The notes under the pieces were generated by a model. The model was not told where the DNA came from. It saw only the letters and a list, made by a program, of their open reading frames with translations, and made no database searches. The position numbers and the translations under genes were made by a program. 35,290 nucleotides of DNA from Arthrobacter sp. efr-133-TYG-118 (GTDB lineage Bacteria > Actinomycetota > Actinomycetes > Actinomycetales > Micrococcaceae), in NCBI RefSeq assembly GCF_030209755.1, contig NZ_JARVRH010000041.1:1-35290 (forward strand). Direction: 5' to 3'. How positions within the stretch are numbered: the first letter of the stretch is position 1; each line of letters starts with the position of its first letter. Of the stretch, positions 31,260 through 35,290 are shown one piece after another.

Positions 31260-31325
31260 CCCAACTGACTCGCAGTAATTGTCGTTTTGAACGCTCATAA
31301 CGACAACAACTGCGAGTCAGTTGGG
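31260..31325. repeat. 66-bp palindromic repeat between ssuA and ssuB
   Basis: 27-bp arms (31260-31286 and 31299-31325) with two mismatches around a 12-bp loop, ends cccaactgact...agtcagttggg. Same family and length as the copy inside menF (17534-17599). Being within an operon, it may tune the ratio of binding protein to ATPase. Confidence 0.95.
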
Positions 31326-31361
31326 AATTCAACAACTAAGCAACGAACGAAGGACGGGACC

Positions 31362-32099
31362 ATGCCAGTCGTACTGGAACACCTGGGTAAACGCTTCGGC
31401 GACGGCGCCCCGGTGCTGGACGACGTCAACGCCACCATCGAGCAAGGCGAGTTCGTCGCCCTGCTGGGTGCGTCCGGCTGCGGCAAGTCCACCCTGCTGA
31501 ACATCCTCGCCGGGCTGGACCAGCCGACGTCGGGCGCCCTGGAGGTGCCCAGCGACGGTGCCGCCTTCATGTTCCAGGATTCAGCGTTGTTCCCGTGGCT
31601 CACTGCCCGCGGCAATATCGAACTCGCGCTGAAGCTCGCCGACAAGTCCGGCGGCCTGAGCAAAGCGTCGCGCGCTGCCCGTGCCGGCGAGTTGCTGGAC
31701 CTCGTCCATTTGGGTGGCGCGGGGGACAAGCGCCCGCACGAGCTCTCCGGCGGCATGCGGCAGCGCGTTGCCCTGGCCCGCGCTTTGGCCCAGGACCGGC
31801 AGCTGTTGCTCATGGACGAACCGTTCGCTGCCCTCGACGCCATCACCCGTGACCTTCTGCACGACGAACTCGAGCGGATCTGGAAGGAAACCGGCCGCAC
31901 CATCGTGTTCGTGACGCACAACGTGCGCGAAGCCGTCAGGCTCGGCCAGCGGGTCTTGCTGCTGTCCTCCCGTCCGGGACGGGTCGTGGCCGAGTGGAAC
32001 GTCACGGAGGAGCACCGGACCGACGCCGGCCGTGCCGGGGAATTGACTGGAACCATTACCCGCCGCCTGCGCGAGGAGATCCGCCGCCATGCCAATTGA
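31362..32099 (+). CDS. ssuB: Sulfonate-type ABC transporter, ATP-binding protein
   Basis: 245 aa, SsuB/TauB type. Walker A G-A-S-G-C-G-K-S-T (36-44), signature L-S-G-G-M-R-Q-R, Walker B L-L-L-M-D-E-P and H-loop V-T-H-N-V-R-E-A are complete. ATG 31362 with gaaggac Shine-Dalgarno is chosen; an earlier in-frame ATG (31287) lies inside the palindromic repeat. The end overlaps the permease start by 11 nt. Confidence 0.92.
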   Translation: MPVVLEHLGKRFGDGAPVLDDVNATIEQGEFVALLGASGCGKSTLLNILAGLDQPTSGALEVPSDGAAFMFQDSALFPWLTARGNIELALKLADKSGGLSKASRAARAGELLDLVHLGGAGDKRPHELSGGMRQRVALARALAQDRQLLLMDEPFAALDAITRDLLHDELERIWKETGRTIVFVTHNVREAVRLGQRVLLLSSRPGRVVAEWNVTEEHRTDAGRAGELTGTITRRLREEIRRHAN

Positions 32100-33039
32100 A
32101 CAAGAGACCCGACTCGTCGAGGGAGAGACTGCCGAGCAAGCTCCGCAGTCCCGCCACATCACCTCGCCGTCCTTGAAGGGAAACCCGGACGAACTCCGCG
32201 ACCTCGAGGCCGGCCTGGACAAGTTGCAGTCGGATGCCCACCGCAAGGCGCGCATCGACTGGACCCGGATCATCCTCCCGATTGCGGCGCTCCTGGTCCT
32301 CATCCTGGCGTGGCAGTTTTACGTCTCCCTCGGTTTCAAGCGGCGCGACCAGGTTCCGGGACCGCTTGATGTCCTGGGCCAGTTCGGTGCTCTTTGGGCC
32401 GAAGGCAAAGCCCAGGAGGCCGTCTGGACCTCCCTTCAGCGCGGCGTGATCGGCTTCCTCATCAGCGTCGCTGTGGCTACTCCGGTGGGCCTGCTCCTTG
32501 CTCAGGTGCAGCCGCTGCGCCGGGCCTTCGGACCGCTCATTTCCGGGCTTCAAGTGCTCCCGTCGGTGGCGTGGGTTCCCGCTGCCATCATCTGGTTCGG
32601 GCTCTCGGACGGCACTGTTTACTTCGTCGTCCTGATGGGTGCCATCCCGTCCATCATCAACGGGTTGATTTCCGGTGTGGACCAGATTCCGCCGCAATAC
32701 CGGAGCGTCGGCAAGGTCCTTGGGGCCTCGCGACTGCAGATGGCCTTGCAGATTGTCCTGCCGGCGGCCCTTCCCGGGTACCTTGGTGGCCTCAAGCAAG
32801 GCTGGGCTTTCTCCTGGCGTTCGCTCATGGCCGCCGAAATCATCGCGGTCGGCGGTACCATCGGCTTCGGACTCGGTTCGCTCCTGGACCAGGGCCGTAC
32901 CTTGTCCGACATGGCCACGGTCATGTCCGCGATCCTGGCGATCCTGTTTGTGGGCATCCTGATCGAGCTCGTGGTCTTCGCCCCGATTGAGCGCCGCCTC
33001 CTGCTGCGCCGCGGCCTGCTGGCGGGGAGCACACGCTAA
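32089..33039 (+). CDS. ssuC: Sulfonate-type ABC transporter, permease
   Basis: 316 aa, SsuC/TauC family. A cytoplasmic N-terminus of about 58 residues is followed by six hydrophobic segments. The EAA-loop equivalent G-A-S-R-L-Q-M-A-L-Q-I-V-L-P-A-A-L-P lies in the second half, and the family ending R-R-L-L-L-R-R-G-L is present. Translationally coupled to ssuB. A terminator follows. Confidence 0.92.
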   Translation: MPIEQETRLVEGETAEQAPQSRHITSPSLKGNPDELRDLEAGLDKLQSDAHRKARIDWTRIILPIAALLVLILAWQFYVSLGFKRRDQVPGPLDVLGQFGALWAEGKAQEAVWTSLQRGVIGFLISVAVATPVGLLLAQVQPLRRAFGPLISGLQVLPSVAWVPAAIIWFGLSDGTVYFVVLMGAIPSIINGLISGVDQIPPQYRSVGKVLGASRLQMALQIVLPAALPGYLGGLKQGWAFSWRSLMAAEIIAVGGTIGFGLGSLLDQGRTLSDMATVMSAILAILFVGILIELVVFAPIERRLLLRRGLLAGSTR

Positions 33040-33058
33040 GCGCACCTAAACGTGAAGC

Positions 33059-33110
33059 AAGGGCCCGACGGCGACCAGTTCAACTCCCGCCGTCGGGCCC
33101 TTCTCCTTTC
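33059..33110. terminator. Terminator between ssuC and the amino acid permease
   Basis: Perfect 15-bp stem aagggcccgacggcg (33059-33073) with 33088-33102, 14-nt loop, then a T/C-rich tail (ttctcctttc). Lies between convergent genes and can work in both directions. Confidence 0.85.
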
Positions 33111-33133
33111 GTCAGACTGCCGCCGGGAAGCTG

Positions 33134-34696
33134 CTATCGGGCGGCGTCGATGGCGGGACGTTCAGCCACCACCGGGAACGGGCCGGTGTAGCCGGAGCGC
33201 TCAAGCGCAGCGCGGTAGATGCCCTTGCGGGCCGCGAACCAGCCGCCCACCAAAGCAGGAACAAGCACCACCAGGGATGCAAGTACCCAGCGCCCGGTGT
33301 CCGAGAAACCCATGGTGACCAAGACGAAAAGCAGGAATGCGAGCGTCAGGTACGAGGTGAAGGGCGCACCGAAGAGCCTGAAGGTGGGCCGTTCGAGCTT
33401 TCCTTCCTTCGCCCATTTCTGCAGTTTCATCTGGCAGAGCACAATGGTGGCCCAACCGCCGATGATGCCAAGGGCGGACACTTCCAGCACAATCTCGAAA
33501 GCCTCCGACGGGAATGCCGCGTTGAGCCCGACGCCGAGCAGCGTGATGACCGCGGTGAGTAGGATCCCGCCATACGGAACGCCATGGCCGCTCATCTTGG
33601 CCGTGAAGCCCGGCGCGGAGCCGTTGACGGCCATGGAACGCAAGATGCGGCCCGTCGAGTAGAGTCCCGCGTTGAGGCTCGAGAGCGCGGCGGTGAGGAC
33701 CACGAAGTTCATGATGGAAGCGGACGTGGCTCCGGCGTCCGGCGAACCAATGTGAGAGAAGAACGTGACGAAGGGCGATTCTCCGGCCTTGTAGGCGGTG
33801 AAAGGCAGCAGGAGCGAAAGCAGAAGCACTGATCCCACGTAGAAGATGCCGATGCGGAAGACCACCGTGTTTACGGCCTTGGGCATGACCTCCTTGGGCT
33901 TCTCCGTCTCGCCCGCCGCCGTACCCACAAGTTCGATCGCGGCATAGGCGAACACCACGCCGCTTACGGCCAGCAGCGGGGCAACGGCGCCCATGGGGAA
34001 CATCCCGCCGCTATCCGTCATGACACTGAAGCCGGTGGGGCCGATGTCTGTGTGGCCTCCGAATACCAGGAAGCACACGCCGATAATGAGGAACAGGACC
34101 AGTGCCGAGACCTTGATCAGCGCGAACCAGAATTCCATTTCGCCGAAAAGCTTGACGGACACGAGGTTCAGCGACAGGACCACGACGAGCGCCACAAGCG
34201 CGATCGCCCATTGCGGCACGGATTGCAGAGGCGTCCAGTAGGGCGCCCAAAACTTAACGTAAAGCGCGACGGCGGTGACATCCACCACCGAGGTCATGGC
34301 CCAGTTGAGGAAGTACAACCAGCCCGCGGCGAAGGCCATCTTTTCGCCGTAGAACTCGCGGGCATAGGAAATGAAGGATCCCGACGATGGCCGGTGAAGG
34401 ACGAGCTCACCGAGCGCACGGAGAATGAGGAAGGCGAAAAAGCCACAGACCGCGTAGACCAGGATCAGCGCCGGACCTGATCCATGGAGGAGGCCACCGG
34501 CTCCCATGAACAGTCCGGTGCCGATTGCGCCCCCGATTGCGATCATCTGGATTTGCCGCGGCTTGAGGGTTTTGTGGTACCCCGCGTCTTCGTTGGAGAA
34601 ATCCTGGGTCGCAAGTGCAAGGTCACCCGTGCGTTCCCGTTCGTTTTCAAAGTCTTCGGCCGGATCGTGATCCGGCCGAGGTATTCCGTTGGACAT
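33134..34696 (-). CDS. APC-family amino acid permease
   Basis: 520 aa, twelve hydrophobic segments. Residues 45-70 hold the family start (K-P-R-Q-I-Q-M-I-A-I-G-G-A-I-G-T-G-L-F), a substrate-binding unwound helix, and later E-L-V-G-T-A-A-G-E-T in helix 6. It groups by eye with the AroP/GabP/AnsP proton symporters; an asparagine or related substrate is possible but not shown. The N-terminal 40 residues are acidic and hydrophilic. A ggggggacc Shine-Dalgarno precedes the ATG. Transcribed alone. Confidence 0.9.
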   Translation of the reverse strand: MSNGIPRPDHDPAEDFENERERTGDLALATQDFSNEDAGYHKTLKPRQIQMIAIGGAIGTGLFMGAGGLLHGSGPALILVYAVCGFFAFLILRALGELVLHRPSSGSFISYAREFYGEKMAFAAGWLYFLNWAMTSVVDVTAVALYVKFWAPYWTPLQSVPQWAIALVALVVVLSLNLVSVKLFGEMEFWFALIKVSALVLFLIIGVCFLVFGGHTDIGPTGFSVMTDSGGMFPMGAVAPLLAVSGVVFAYAAIELVGTAAGETEKPKEVMPKAVNTVVFRIGIFYVGSVLLLSLLLPFTAYKAGESPFVTFFSHIGSPDAGATSASIMNFVVLTAALSSLNAGLYSTGRILRSMAVNGSAPGFTAKMSGHGVPYGGILLTAVITLLGVGLNAAFPSEAFEIVLEVSALGIIGGWATIVLCQMKLQKWAKEGKLERPTFRLFGAPFTSYLTLAFLLFVLVTMGFSDTGRWVLASLVVLVPALVGGWFAARKGIYRAALERSGYTGPFPVVAERPAIDAAR

Positions 34697-34855
34697 TATG
34701 GTCCCCCCGATTGATGGCTAATGCCGGGTCCGTTTGTTTGAGATATTGCTTGGTGCCCGGCGCCCAACCCACGCTAGGGGCGGTGGGTTTCCCCGTTATT
34801 TCACGGCGGTTAAGTTACAAACGGCTAAATGCTTTGCTGTCCCGGCCTTCCGCAA

Positions 34856-34895
34856 AGCCTGTCGGACAGCCGGGTGTCTGGCTGTCCGACAGGCT
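34856..34895. promoter_or_regulatory. Perfect inverted repeat with two CTGTCSGACAG sites
   Basis: 16-bp arms (34856-34871, 34880-34895), 8-nt loop. Each arm itself contains the odd palindrome ctgtc-g/c-gacag, whose core GTNNNAC fits FadR-subgroup GntR operators. It may be a tandem operator or simply a hairpin; there is no T-tract. Confidence 0.5.
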
Positions 34896-35034
34896 ATTCA
34901 CAGCGCGGAAATCACTGAATTTGCGCGGATTATTATCGGACTGTCCCCGCGAGGAAAACTTTGAATCTCGCTAAACACCCGATTCAATGCCCTTCCCTGC
35001 CCCCGGTTATGTCGCTTTGCGGCCCATGAATGAT

Positions 35035-35055
35035 GTTTCCGTCACGAAATGTATC
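35035..35055 (+). promoter_or_regulatory. GTTTC-GTCAC-GTATC motif before the ATP-grasp gene
   Basis: gtcacgaaatgtatcc (35041-35056) matches gtgacgaaatgtttcc at the sulfite reductase promoter (24865-24880) at 14 of 16 positions. GTnAC half-sites also occur in GlnR sites. Regulator unknown. Confidence 0.4.
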
Positions 35056-35106
35056 CGCAATAAACAACCGCTTAACTCGGTACCACCTATTGAGAGGGTG
35101 AGGGGA

Positions 35107-35290
35107 ATGTCAGACCTGTTTGAAGATTACGGCCCTGCCGTCGAGCGCACCGGCGCGTACGACGAGATGTTCGCACCGGGCATTTTAGCTCGCGGCTCTT
35201 ACGGCCACATCTCCGCGTCGCTGGGCCAGTTGACCCTTGCCGATGTGAGTGCGCGTGCGGAGTCGATGGCGCGGACTTTCCTGGACCGGG
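35107..35290 (+). CDS. Circularly permuted type 2 ATP-grasp protein (5' part)
   Basis: The ATG at 35107, after gaggggA, opens a frame of 61 complete codons with no stop before the window ends. It begins M-S-D-L-F-E-D-Y and contains Y-D-E-M-F-A-P-G, Y-G-H-I-S-A-S-L and L-T-L-A-D-V-S-A-R-A-E-S-M-A-R-T-F. This N-terminal pattern is that of the circularly permuted ATP-grasp (DUF404/407) proteins, usually followed by alpha-E and transglutaminase-like genes. Identification rests on about 60 residues. Confidence 0.75.
   Translation, partial: MSDLFEDYGPAVERTGAYDEMFAPGILARGSYGHISASLGQLTLADVSARAESMARTFLDR

Larger units (their letters stand above)
34697..35106. other. 410-bp divergent intergenic region
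   Basis: No gene seen. It must hold the promoters of the permease (minus) and the ATP-grasp gene (plus). It contains a perfect 16-bp inverted repeat (34856-34895), a region of lower GC near 34900-34945, and a GTTTC/GTCAC/GTATC motif at 35035-35055. The plus-strand start has a gaggggA-type Shine-Dalgarno. Confidence 0.7.

Overview
The window looks like chromosomal DNA of a high-GC actinobacterium, most probably Micrococcaceae (Arthrobacter, Paenarthrobacter or Pseudarthrobacter). The reasons are strong G/C third-position bias, many GTG starts, a menaquinone rather than ubiquinone pathway, PhoX-type phosphatase, AbiEi/DUF559 orphan genes and several promoters that appear to give leaderless mRNAs. 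This assignment is inference from gene content; no 16S gene is present.

Layout. (1) 1-6420: a fructoside utilisation locus. An ABC importer (Tat-exported binding protein plus two permeases) and an intracellular GH32 beta-fructosidase form one operon, convergent with a LacI repressor. Two palindromic operators overlap the operon promoter and a third lies before lacI. The locus is bracketed by clusters of a GTGAGCGGGCG-type intergenic repeat. (2) 6468-12524: a lipoprotein of unknown function, menC, a PhoX phosphatase and menD. (3) 12705-13706: an AbiEi-HTH/Vsr-like nuclease gene. (4) 13744-16480: a polar amino acid ABC importer on the minus strand. (5) 16681-21504: menF (minus), then menG, a menJ-like polyprenyl reductase and a polyprenyl diphosphate synthase, so four to six menaquinone steps are spread over 14 kb. 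(6) 21622-24060: a tiny ORF, a second AbiEi/DUF559 gene, a SUKH-like protein and a TRIC-type channel. (7) 24112-33039: sulfur assimilation, with a CbiX-like chelatase, sulfite reductase, APS reductase and sulfate adenylyltransferase (cysDN), a strong terminator, and an ssu-type sulfonate ABC transporter. (8) 33134-35290: an amino acid permease and the start of a circularly permuted ATP-grasp gene cut by the window end.

Most notable observations. The two sulfur operons share a promoter-proximal motif (GTGAC, 20 bp later GTGAC-N5-GTTTCCGG, then 7-8 bp to the -35 box). The ssu operon starts with an apparent leaderless 18-codon ORF carrying an R-C-R-R run with rare codons, a candidate cysteine-sensing attenuator. 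Both AbiEi/nuclease genes are each bracketed by their own pair of inverted palindromic repeats and share a TTGTCCACATA motif 62-63 bp before the start codon. A 66-bp palindromic repeat is inserted in frame inside menF, with a second 66-bp copy between ssuA and ssuB. Several men genes show TANNNT-N6-RTG, the leaderless signature. No CRISPR, tRNA, rRNA, transposase or phage gene was seen.
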